Shown in pieces: positions 1-7,869 of a DNA stretch of 64,000 nt. Every line of letters begins with the position of its first letter. Position 1 is the first letter of the stretch. This DNA is from Wenzhouxiangella sp. (GTDB lineage: Bacteria; Pseudomonadota; Gammaproteobacteria; Xanthomonadales; Wenzhouxiangellaceae), in the NCBI GenBank assembly GCA_007134485.1, contig SLKT01000099.1:18889-82888 (forward strand), given 5' to 3'. The notes beneath the pieces are model-generated. The model worked only from the letters and a program-made list of their open reading frames with translations, was not told where the DNA came from and did not search any database. Made by a program: the position numbers and the translations under genes.

Positions 1-2371
1 CCAGTGAATACGGCATGGCCTGTTCCGGCCGTTCCATCGCATTGAGCAAAAACCCCATGTTATTGACCGAGACCATGGTCTGGGGATGCTCGTTACCGAG
101 CGCTGTGCGTCGGCCTTCAAGCGCTTCACGGTAATAAGGCAGGGCTTGGTCCAGATGACCCTTTTGCTGCAGCAGCCAACCCATGTTGCTGATCGAACTC
201 AAGGTTTCCGGATGCCGGTCTCCCAATGTCTGACGACGAATGTCCAGGACTTCCCGGTAATACGGTTTGGCTTCGTCGAGGTGTCCCTGACTACTCAGAA
301 AAGACCCCATGTTGCTCAGCGATGCCAGGGTTTGCTCATGCGTGGCGCCCAGGGCCACTCGACTCCTTTCCAGTGTGTCGGAAAACAGCTGACCGGCCCG
401 TTCCAGATCGCCGCTGTTGAAGTAGTGGGTACCCAGGCTGCCGGTTACACGAAGGGTCTTCAAATGATCTTCGCCCAGCTTCTCGCGAAAGCCGTTCATC
501 GCTTCTTTGTAATAGCGACGCTGAAGTTCGTAGCGCCCCATCTGCCCGTGCAGTGCGCCCATCTCGTAGACCGATTGCAGGGTGTCGGAGTCGAGATCGC
601 CCAGCCATTGACGACGAATTTCAAGCGCGCGCGCCTGAGGTATCTCGGTCTGTTCCCTGATGCCCAGTTCGCGCATGGTCGTGGCCGTGACCTGCAACAG
701 CCTGGCCTGCAACAGCGGCTGGGCGGTAAATTCCTGATCGATGGTACGCAGGGTGGGCGCAAATATATCGCGATTCATGCTGGCCAGGGCCACGTCAGTG
801 AAATTGACCCCGCCCAGGGATTCATCCAGCACGTGCAGTTCGTGCTCGATCTGGTCATCGTCGCCAAGCAACCCATCCAGCGCAGACCGACGCTGGTCCA
901 GAATATCCGATCGCAGCCCGGCGCCCATGGCGGTGGCATCGATTGCGGCCAGTCGTCTGGCCTGAAAATCGACCACCAATTGCAACTCGCCGGCCAGCAG
1001 TGCAGCCTGCTGCTCGGCGGATACCGCGCGCTGGGTTTCCAGTTCAGCCCGGTCACGTTGTTCGGTGGCGTGGTGGGCTTGCCACAGTGCACCGGCAACC
1101 GCCATCAACAATAGCAGCGCACCGGCCAGCGTTGCTCCAGTAGCCACGCGATGGCGGCGAATGAATTTTGATAGCACATAGGCCCCGGTCTGCTCCCTTG
1201 CCTGGACCGGGTAGCCCCGGCGGCAATGCCGCACGTCTTCGAGCAATTGCGGCACGCCGGCATAACGCTGGTCTGGATCTTCGGCGCAGGCGCGATCAAT
1301 GATGGCGACGAGGTCATTTCTGCGCTCCAGGTCAACGGGCAATTCCGGGGCAATGGTATGCCCCGGTTTGGCCTGACGAATACCGCCGCCCAGCAACCAT
1401 TGCAACAGCACACCCAATGACCAGATGTCGGACTGTGTTGAAGCAAGCTCACCATGAAGCTGTTCTGGCGCGCAAAACGCCGGGGTCATGGCAATGGCGC
1501 TGCCTTGCTGCTCAATGTGCTCGTCCTGAATCAGCCTGGCCACGCCAAAATCGACCAGCCGGACCTGGCCCGATATGGTGACTCTCACATTGGCCGGCTT
1601 GAGATCACCATGAACGATCTGGCGCTGGTGCGCGTGGGCGACTGCTTCGACCACCTGCTCGAAAAAGTTCAGGCGGGTTGCAAAATCACAGGGCTGCCGT
1701 TCGAGATACTCGTCGAGGTCGTAGCCCTCAACCCACTCCATGACCAGATAGGTCAGACCGTCACTGGTCATACCACCGTCGATCAGGCGTGCGATATTGC
1801 GATGATTCAACCGCGCCAGCAGGCGCCGCTCGATCTGGAGTCGCTCGTCCAGATTCTTCTTGCCGGAGCGGATCACCTTGATGGCGACCGTCATTTCAAA
1901 GGAATCATCGGTGCGTTCGGCCCGATACACCGAGCCCATGCCCCCATGGCCAATGGCCTCGACCACAGTCCATGCACCCAGGCACGTGCCCGGTTCCAGT
2001 ACCTTCATGCTTGCCTGAGCTTGCTCGCAGACAACCTGGCCGGCGCGCCGAAACAGCTCGTACATTCCCCCGCACGTCTCATCGCTGGCATCAAGCAGGG
2101 CAGCAACCCAGGGATAGATTCTCGGAGCGCGCGCCCGAATTTGCTCAAGCTCGCGAGCACGCGTTGGATTATCGGCTTCCAGCAACTGATCGAGTAATGT
2201 ATCGATCAGCCGTCGCCGGGCGGGGGTCAGTCTGCCCTTATATGGGCCATCGGGCACTGGGTCACATGCGAATGAGTGGGCTTGGTCTCGCAGTCTACTA
2301 CACGCAATTGGCTGGCATTGCGGCGATGGGTGCTGGCGAACGGCGCCAAGTTCAATACCGGCTGTTGACAT
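1..2371 (-). CDS. Ser/Thr protein kinase with C-terminal TPR repeats (3' end outside window)
   Basis: My own translation of the minus strand gives an open frame from 2371 to base 1 with no stop, so the C-terminus is missing. From ATG 2371: glycine loop IGHGGMGSVYR near residue 139, VAIK lysine at 165, catalytic HGDLKPAN at 254, DFG at 274, then APEQ and DIWSLG. A membrane helix follows at about 412-430, a short coiled coil, and several roughly 42-residue kinesin-light-chain-type TPRs (ALGATHEQTLASLSNMG type) from about residue 590. The HRD arginine is Gly, so this is a non-RD kinase. Predicted topology: cytoplasmic kinase, one TM helix, periplasmic TPR sensor. The first roughly 40 residues look unlike coding sequence; GTG 2257 is a possible alternative start. 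It is divergent from the DUF285 gene, and no sigma factor lies directly upstream. Confidence 0.88.
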   Translation of the reverse strand, partial: MSTAGIELGAVRQHPSPQCQPIACSRLRDQAHSFACDPVPDGPYKGRLTPARRRLIDTLLDQLLEADNPTRARELEQIRARAPRIYPWVAALLDASDETCGGMYELFRRAGQVVCEQAQASMKVLEPGTCLGAWTVVEAIGHGGMGSVYRAERTDDSFEMTVAIKVIRSGKKNLDERLQIERRLLARLNHRNIARLIDGGMTSDGLTYLVMEWVEGYDLDEYLERQPCDFATRLNFFEQVVEAVAHAHQRQIVHGDLKPANVRVTISGQVRLVDFGVARLIQDEHIEQQGSAIAMTPAFCAPEQLHGELASTQSDIWSLGVLLQWLLGGGIRQAKPGHTIAPELPVDLERRNDLVAIIDRACAEDPDQRYAGVPQLLEDVRHCRRGYPVQAREQTGAYVLSKFIRRHRVATGATLAGALLLLMAVAGALWQAHHATEQRDRAELETQRAVSAEQQAALLAGELQLVVDFQARRLAAIDATAMGAGLRSDILDQRRSALDGLLGDDDQIEHELHVLDESLGGVNFTDVALASMNRDIFAPTLRTIDQEFTAQPLLQARLLQVTATTMRELGIREQTEIPQARALEIRRQWLGDLDSDTLQSVYEMGALHGQMGRYELQRRYYKEAMNGFREKLGEDHLKTLRVTGSLGTHYFNSGDLERAGQLFSDTLERSRVALGATHEQTLASLSNMGSFLSSQGHLDEAKPYYREVLDIRRQTLGDRHPETLSSISNMGWLLQQKGHLDQALPYYREALEGRRTALGNEHPQTMVSVNNMGFLLNAMERPEQAMPYSL

Positions 2372-2485
2372 GATGACCGTGGCGCCCAAGCAGCACGTTT
2401 CAGAGGCTTCTCGGGCAGTATTGACGGAATTTCACCGGACGTTGCGTTACCCTTCGGCGCCGAAATTCGAATCTCGTAAATATTC

Positions 2486-2908
2486 ATGAATCACACAGTT
2501 TTGTTCTTTCCGCTGCGTGCTGTCCGTTTCCCTGCGGCTTCCTTTTTCTGCCCACTCCGAATGCTTATCGGCGTGGGGCTTTTCTGTTCCGTCCTGGCCG
2601 CGACGGGCCTGGCCCGGGCGGATGACGGCAGCGCTTTCATCACGACCTGGGAGATCACCGAGGCCGGCCAGGAGATCATGATCCCGACCGCCCCGGATAC
2701 CGACTATGACTTCACCATCGACTGGGGCGACGGCACGGTCGAGGAGATTTCGGGCACCGACCCGGATCCGACGCATGCTTACGCCGAGCCGGGGGCCTAC
2801 GAAGTTGCCATCACCGGGCAATTCCGGCGCATCCATTTCGATCTCTCGAGAATGGACTTCCAGAGACCTGCAAGGGGAGACATTCACCTCGGGGAGAATG
2901 CGCAATAG
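2486..2908 (+). CDS. N-terminal part of DUF285 (BspA-like) secreted protein, ends at in-frame TAG
   Basis: Encodes a signal peptide (hydrophobic LIGVGLFCSVLAATGLARA; alternative ATG at 2561) followed by a PKD-like segment (FTIDWGDGTVEEISGTD) ending in YEVAITGQFRRIHF, which is how DUF285 surface proteins begin before their repeats. The frame stops at TAG 2906-2908, but the codons after it (CTG GTG GCA GTG GAG CAA TGG) continue the same frame into VEQWG, the usual opening of the repeat part. I therefore read this as the 5' half of one gene interrupted by a single nonsense codon, probably AAG or CAG to TAG. No strong ribosome site is visible at 2486. It may be a pseudogene, a read-through gene or a sequencing error. 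Confidence 0.7.
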   Translation: MNHTVLFFPLRAVRFPAASFFCPLRMLIGVGLFCSVLAATGLARADDGSAFITTWEITEAGQEIMIPTAPDTDYDFTIDWGDGTVEEISGTDPDPTHAYAEPGAYEVAITGQFRRIHFDLSRMDFQRPARGDIHLGENAQ

Positions 2909-2911
2909 CTG

Positions 2912-4084
2912 GTGGCAGTGGAGCAATGGGGCGCGATCGAGTGGACGAGCATGGAAGGCGCGTTCGCCGGCGCAGCCAATCTGACGCTCAATGCCACTGA
3001 TGCGCCGGATCTGTCTGGCGTGCGCTCCCTTAACAGGATGTTTGCGCTGGGCCATTCCTTCAATGGCGATATCGGTCACTGGGATGTCTCCGGCGTCGAG
3101 GACATGAGCCAAATGTTCGAAGAGACCCGCCAGTTTGATCAGGACATCGGCGGATGGGATGTTTCCAGCGTGAGAGACATGAGCGGGATGTTCACCCTTA
3201 ATTTCGGGCGAGAATACGCCTTCAACCAGGATATCGGCGATTGGGATGTCTCCAGCGTGATCGACATGAGCGGGATGTTCCAGCGCGCGAACAACTTCGA
3301 CCAGGACATCGGTGGCTGGGATGTCTCCAGCGTCGAGGACATGAGTTATATGTTCGGAGAGGCCAGTTCCTTCAACCAGGATATCGGCGACTGGGACCTG
3401 TCGGCGGCCACCACCATCCGCGGCATGCTCAGCCGGGCCGAAAACTTCAACCAGGATGTCAGTGGCTGGGACATCTCCAGCGTTCGCGATGTCAGGAGCC
3501 TGTTCGGCGGCGCTGAATCCTTCAACCAGGGCATCAGCGACTGGGACCTGTCCAGCGTGGAAAACATGGAAGGCATGTTCGCCGGCGCCAGCGACTTCAA
3601 CCAGGACATCAGCGGCTGGGACGTTTCCGGCTTGACCGACGCGCGCTCCATGTTCAAGGACGCCACCGCCTTCAACCAGGACCTGGACGACTGGGACGTT
3701 TCCGCGGTGACCAACATGAACGGCATGTTCTGGGGCGCGACGGCGTTTGACGGCGCGATCGAGCACTGGGAAGTTTCGAACGTCACCAACATGGCACGGA
3801 TGTTCTGGAAGGCTGAATCCTTCAACCGCAACATCGGCGATTGGGATGTATCCGGCGTGAACAACACCTGGCTGATGTTTGCCGAAACCGAATCCTTCAA
3901 CCAGGACATCAGCGGCTGGGATGTCTCGAATGTAGTCAATGCCCGCGAGATGTTTCGCGATGCCCGCGCATTCAACCAGGACCTGAGCGCCTGGGCATTC
4001 CCCGAGGAAGCCAATACCGACGACATGTTCGAGGGCGCCGAGGCATTCGAAGATGCAAATGCGCCTGATTCGTCAAGGCTCTGA
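2912..4084 (+). CDS. C-terminal part of DUF285 / 26-residue-repeat surface protein
   Basis: In frame with the preceding fragment across TAG 2906-2908. It opens VEQWGAIEWTSMEGAF and then carries 13 copies of a 25-residue unit of the form FNQDIxxWDVSxVxDMxxMFxxAxx, the DUF285 (BspA-like, Listeria-Bacteroides surface repeat) pattern. It has no signal peptide of its own, so a product started from GTG 2912 would not be secreted; only read-through from 2486 would give a complete exported protein. The C-terminus (APDSSRL) stops one base before a copy of the repeat described at 4086-4121. In this family the repeats form an LRR-like solenoid, usually in surface adhesion proteins; the role here is unknown. 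Confidence 0.75.
   Translation: MAVEQWGAIEWTSMEGAFAGAANLTLNATDAPDLSGVRSLNRMFALGHSFNGDIGHWDVSGVEDMSQMFEETRQFDQDIGGWDVSSVRDMSGMFTLNFGREYAFNQDIGDWDVSSVIDMSGMFQRANNFDQDIGGWDVSSVEDMSYMFGEASSFNQDIGDWDLSAATTIRGMLSRAENFNQDVSGWDISSVRDVRSLFGGAESFNQGISDWDLSSVENMEGMFAGASDFNQDISGWDVSGLTDARSMFKDATAFNQDLDDWDVSAVTNMNGMFWGATAFDGAIEHWEVSNVTNMARMFWKAESFNRNIGDWDVSGVNNTWLMFAETESFNQDISGWDVSNVVNAREMFRDARAFNQDLSAWAFPEEANTDDMFEGAEAFEDANAPDSSRL
3059..4045 (+). repeat. 13 tandem 75-bp (25-aa) DUF285 repeats
   Basis: Thirteen consecutive coding units of 75 bp, each starting at a Phe codon (TTCAACCAGGA or TTCGACCAGGA); the second unit carries a 12-bp insertion. The most conserved positions are F, D, W, D/E, S and the MF pair. 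Middle units are closest in DNA sequence, suggesting recent duplication or gene conversion. Confidence 0.85.
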
Positions 4085-4085
4085 A

Positions 4086-4121
4086 TATTAACCCGGCAGG
4101 TATCTAGATCGCATTCAGCCG
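4086..4121 (+). repeat. Solo copy of the terminal repeat of the palindromic element at 63488
   Basis: This 36-bp stretch beginning TATTAACCCGGCAGGTAT matches the left end of the element at 63488-63523 with one mismatch (C for G in the TAT(C/G)TAGATC part). No inverted partner was found in the following few hundred bases. It starts two bases after the stop codon of the DUF285 gene. The remaining bases to the sigma gene (4122-4349) hold a GC hairpin (CCCGCG-ACGACAG-CGCGGG, about 4168-4186) and no gene I can support. Confidence 0.7.
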
Positions 4122-4349
4122 TGTCATCGGCGAAATAATCGTACACCTGGCACATATTGGGATGGACCCGCGACGACAGCGCGGGCGATGCCGACATCCA
4201 AATCCCCGAGCAACAAGGGAAACGACCAACACTTGAATGGCAAGTGGCAATGAATGGGTCACTCTTCAGGCGGTGGTCGTAACAGGGATGTCAATGTTAT
4301 TCTTTTTGCTCCTGCCTCCGAACCCAGCCCGGCAGGAGCGGAAAATGTC

Positions 4350-4898
4350 ATGCCTGGTGAGCTAACCCTGCTGCTTGAAGCGGCCAACAAAGGGGATCAA
4401 CCCGCCCTGAACCGGCTGGTCGCGCTGCTGTACGTCGATCTTCGCAAATTGGCCCATCGCTGTCGCAAAGGCGAGATCCAGGATCTCGACACCACCAGCC
4501 TTGTCCACGAATGCTATCTGCGTTTTCTCAAGAGCGGACAGCTCGAGGTTCGTGATCGCTCGCATTTTTTCAACCTGGCCGCGCGGGTCATGCGGCAGTT
4601 GCTGGTCGATTATGCGCGCGAGCGGCTGGCCCGGAAACGCGGTGGTGGAGTGCCTCATGTCGAATTGCGCGACTCGGATGCCGCCGAACAGGCCGAGGCC
4701 GAGCACTGCCTGGATGTCGATCAGGCCCTGGAACGCCTGGCTGAAATCCGACCAATGCAGGCCAGCGTGGTCGAGTGCAGGTTCTTTGCCGGGCTGACCG
4801 AGGAGGAAACCGCCGAGGCGATGGATCGCTCCTTGCGTAGCGTACAGCGTGACTGGCAGGCGGCGCGGGTCTGGCTGGCCGAACACCTGAAACAATGA
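4350..4898 (+). CDS. ECF-type RNA polymerase sigma factor (kinase-associated)
   Basis: 182 residues from ATG 4350 (MPGELTLLLEAANKGD). Sigma region 2 is seen as LNRLVALLYVDLRKLAH...TTSLVHECYLRF...FFNLAARVMRQLLVDYARERLARKRGG, and region 4 as ERLAEIRPMQASVVECRFFAGLTEEETAEAMDRSLRSVQRDWQAAR. This is the TIGR02999-like ECF group commonly encoded beside Ser/Thr kinases. A longer frame reaches 4254, but the family starts near 4350 and a GGAG lies upstream. Its TGA overlaps the ATG of the kinase gene (ATGA at 4895), so the two are translationally coupled. Known for related pairs (EcfP/PknT in Vibrio): the sigma factor has no anti-sigma factor and is activated by phosphorylation. That mechanism here is inference. 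Confidence 0.85.
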   Translation: MPGELTLLLEAANKGDQPALNRLVALLYVDLRKLAHRCRKGEIQDLDTTSLVHECYLRFLKSGQLEVRDRSHFFNLAARVMRQLLVDYARERLARKRGGGVPHVELRDSDAAEQAEAEHCLDVDQALERLAEIRPMQASVVECRFFAGLTEEETAEAMDRSLRSVQRDWQAARVWLAEHLKQ

Positions 4899-7348
4899 GC
4901 GACGATCCACTACGTCCCGGTCGAATGCTCGAAGGCCCCCTGTTCCGGGGCTTTCTCAAACGGCTGGCCGAGATCCGCGAGCCCGAGCCAAACGATCGGA
5001 TTGGCGCCTGGCGGATCGTTCGCGAGCTTGGCCGCGGCGGCAGCGGAGTGGTATTCCTGGCCGAGCGAGCCGATGGCGCCTTCAGTCAGCAAGTGGCGTT
5101 GAAATGGCCGCGTGGCGACCGGCCGGTGCCCGGCGGACGCGAGGCGCTGGCCCGCGAGCGCGAGCTGCTGGCCGGCCTGGATCATCCCAACATCGCGCGT
5201 CTGATTGACGGCGGCCAGACCGAAGATGGCATGTTGTGGTTTGCCATGGATCATGTGCCAGGACAGACCATCGACCGGCATGCCAAGGGCCTTGAGCTAC
5301 GCCAACGCCTGGAGCTGATCACCACCCTGTGTCAGGCGGTTCAGCACGCCCATCGCCGTGGCCTGATCCATGGCGATATCAAGCCATCCAATGTACTGGT
5401 CGATGGCCGCGGCCAACCGCGGTTGCTCGACTTCGGAATTTCGCGTTTCACAGCGGGAGCGATCGGCTCGAGCTACGGACTCACCCCCGACTACGCCAGC
5501 CCCGAACAACGCGATGGCGGGCCACTTACCACGGCCTCCGACCTCTGGCAATTGGGTCGCCTGCTCAATGAACTGATCGGCGATGCGCCAGTACCGGTCG
5601 ACTTGCGCTCCATTATCGACTGCGCCACCGCCGAAGAACCGGAAGACCGCTATGCCTCGGCCACCGCCCTGGCGTCCGATCTGCACGCCTGGCTCGGGCA
5701 CTACCCGGTGCGAGCCCATCCGGGGCGCTTGGGTTATCGGCTGGCGCGCTGGGCACAGCGCAATACCGCCGTGGCCGTCGTCACTGGCCTGGCGCTGATC
5801 ATTGTTGCCGGTGGAGGCGCCTGGATGGGCTGGCAGGTTACGGCCGAGCGTGATCTGGCTCAAGCCGAGGCCGCGCGCGCCGAGGCCGCGCTGTCTGATG
5901 CCGAAATCGCCCTGGCGCGTGCCACTGCCCTGCATGATTTTCTGATCAACCTGTTTCGCGCGACTCAGCCCCAGGACGAATTGCCGACCACCGCCGAGAT
6001 CCTGGAGCTCGGGACCCAACAGGCGCTGGATTCCGATTCCGCTCCGGCAGTAGAACGATTCGGCATGCTGGTTGCACTGGGTCAGGTCTATCAGTCGCAG
6101 AACCTCTACGAGCAAGCCTGGCCCCTGGTCGATGCCGCCATGGAGATCCTGCCTGAAACTCCGGCGCTGGGCCCGATCGACCGGGCACGCGTATTGCAAC
6201 TGAAGTCACGCCTGACGATCGCCGACGGGGGCAGCCTGGATGATGCCGAAGCCCTGCTCATCGAGGCCGAGTCGTGGCTTATTGATGCGGACAACGGCCA
6301 CGATCTGTTGGCGCAAAACAGGATTCAGCGAACCTGGATCGAACGCCATCGTGGCAACCACGAACAGGCATTGAGCCTGGTTGAACCGCTCTATGAAGAC
6401 CTGTACCGGACCGGCCTCCTGAGCGACCTGACCGAAGCATCCTTGCTCGATGCCCTGAGCGGGCTGCAAGCCGCCGCCGGTAATCTGGACCAGGCGGCAA
6501 ACCTGAGGACCGAGGCCATCGAGGCCTACCGGCAGGCTACCGGAGAAACAGGCCAGGGGCACGTGGTGGCGCTGGCCAACAGTGTTGGTCTCGAACTGGC
6601 CCTGGGACGTTTGGAAGAGGCCAAGCGCCGCGCCCGTCGCGCCATCGAGCTATACGATCGGATTTATCCTGACCCGGTCGATTATCGCGCGGTCTCACGC
6701 CGCACACTGGCGCGCATCCTGCTGACCACCGGCCGGATCGAGAAGGCTTTCGAGACACTACGGCGCGCCAACGACGAACATGCCGAAGCCCTGAACTCGA
6801 CGCTCGAGCAGTGGCCGCTGTATTTCAGTCAGCGCGGCAGCTTCAAGGCGCGTCTGGGTCGCATGGACGCCGCGGTCGAAGACCTGGCCCGGGCTCACGC
6901 CCTGGCCGAGGAGCAGGGCGACTGGGATCCGCGCGTGATTGCCTCGCTGGAGATGCTGCATGCCTGGACCCGCTGTCTGGCCGGCAATGGCCGGGGCGGC
7001 GAGCAACTGCTCGAAGACATGCGCCATGCCGAAACCTTGCAGGGCCAACCACGCAACCGGGCCCAGTTGCACGAAGCCAGGGCGGCCTGCCACCAGGCCA
7101 ATCAACGTCCGCAGTCCGCACTCGAGGAGATCGAGGCAGCATTGGCCAGCCATGACGTGGACGGCGACGTGCTGGGGTCGCTGGGCCGTCGTTTGATCCA
7201 GGCCAAGGCCTTAAGCGATCTCGACCGCGTCGATGAAGCCCGTGCGGTATTGCACGAGGCCGACCGGCGATTCGAGTCGCTGGGACTCGACGACCACCCG
7301 CGGCGTGCGGCCGTGCGCGAGGCTCTCCAGCAATTTCCTGGCGGTTGA
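4895..7348 (+). CDS. Ser/Thr protein kinase, one TM helix, TPR-rich C-terminus
   Basis: 817 residues. Kinase features: glycine loop LGRGGSGVVF near residue 46, lysine in VALKWPRGD, HGDIKPSN at 159-166, DFG from 179, and YASPEQ. A membrane helix lies at about 290-314, followed by an Ala/Glu coiled coil (AQAEAARAEAAL) and then about 500 residues of helical TPR-like repeats, placed in the periplasm by this topology. The HRD motif is HGD, so it is a non-RD kinase like the gene at the left edge. It is coupled to the upstream ECF sigma factor, its likely substrate. The TPR domain presumably binds a signal; the ligand cannot be read from sequence. Confidence 0.88.
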   Translation: MSDDPLRPGRMLEGPLFRGFLKRLAEIREPEPNDRIGAWRIVRELGRGGSGVVFLAERADGAFSQQVALKWPRGDRPVPGGREALARERELLAGLDHPNIARLIDGGQTEDGMLWFAMDHVPGQTIDRHAKGLELRQRLELITTLCQAVQHAHRRGLIHGDIKPSNVLVDGRGQPRLLDFGISRFTAGAIGSSYGLTPDYASPEQRDGGPLTTASDLWQLGRLLNELIGDAPVPVDLRSIIDCATAEEPEDRYASATALASDLHAWLGHYPVRAHPGRLGYRLARWAQRNTAVAVVTGLALIIVAGGGAWMGWQVTAERDLAQAEAARAEAALSDAEIALARATALHDFLINLFRATQPQDELPTTAEILELGTQQALDSDSAPAVERFGMLVALGQVYQSQNLYEQAWPLVDAAMEILPETPALGPIDRARVLQLKSRLTIADGGSLDDAEALLIEAESWLIDADNGHDLLAQNRIQRTWIERHRGNHEQALSLVEPLYEDLYRTGLLSDLTEASLLDALSGLQAAAGNLDQAANLRTEAIEAYRQATGETGQGHVVALANSVGLELALGRLEEAKRRARRAIELYDRIYPDPVDYRAVSRRTLARILLTTGRIEKAFETLRRANDEHAEALNSTLEQWPLYFSQRGSFKARLGRMDAAVEDLARAHALAEEQGDWDPRVIASLEMLHAWTRCLAGNGRGGEQLLEDMRHAETLQGQPRNRAQLHEARAACHQANQRPQSALEEIEAALASHDVDGDVLGSLGRRLIQAKALSDLDRVDEARAVLHEADRRFESLGLDDHPRRAAVREALQQFPGG

Positions 7349-7404
7349 ATCGCGCAATCTTCGTGTCTCTCTACAACACCAGCCACAATCTCGGAGAGTA
7401 CATC

Positions 7405-7860
7405 GTGCACAAGAAACTTGCATTTACCCTGGCAAGCCTGCTCTTACTGGGTGTTTCACCCCTGGTTACGGCGGAGCAACAAGCCCTTACCTGGTCTGCC
7501 GACGATCCCGAGCTCGAATGGGGCCCGTGTCCGGAATTCATGCCCGAGGACTGCCGTATCGCGGTGTTGCAGGGCAATCCCGCCGGCACGAATGCAGACG
7601 TTTTCTTCCGCCTTCAGCCCGGCACCAAGGCCACCCACCACTGGCACACCTCGGCCGAGCGCATGGTGCTGGTCTCCGGTGAAATGGAAGTCGATTACGA
7701 TGGTCAGGATCCCGTCACGCTGACCCCCGGCACCTACGCATACGGCCCTGCCCGTTTGCCACACACCGCGCGCTGCCTGGAAGGCAGCGACCCCTGTGTG
7801 CTGTTCATTGCATTCGAGGAGCCAGTCGATGCCGTCCCCACAGAGGATGGGAAACGATAG
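7405..7860 (+). CDS. Secreted single-domain cupin protein
   Basis: 151 residues from GTG 7405, chosen because GGAGAG lies 7-12 bases upstream and the product then begins with a classical signal peptide (HKKLAFTLASLLLLGVSPLVTAEQ). Cupin motif 1 is HHWHTSAERMVLVSGEMEVDY and motif 2 is PGTYAYGPARLPHTARC, giving a His/Glu/His metal-binding set. Four cysteines (C48, C55, C129, C134 approximately) could form disulfides in the periplasm. It lies 57 bases after the kinase gene and 9 bases before the His-rich TPR gene, so it is probably cotranscribed with the latter. Substrate unknown. Confidence 0.75.
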   Translation: MHKKLAFTLASLLLLGVSPLVTAEQQALTWSADDPELEWGPCPEFMPEDCRIAVLQGNPAGTNADVFFRLQPGTKATHHWHTSAERMVLVSGEMEVDYDGQDPVTLTPGTYAYGPARLPHTARCLEGSDPCVLFIAFEEPVDAVPTEDGKR

Positions 7861-7869
7861 GAGGTTTTC

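Noticed and set aside
86..1114. 342-residue plus-strand frame at the left edge
   Set aside because: Opposite the kinase TPR repeats, which I translated continuously from 2371 to base 1; no motifs in the plus frame.
2447..3766. 439-residue antisense frame with 25-residue periodic pattern (HAGDIPVADILVEG)
   Set aside because: It is the reverse complement of the DUF285 repeats; the sense strand has signal peptide and family motifs, so the antisense frame is a shadow.
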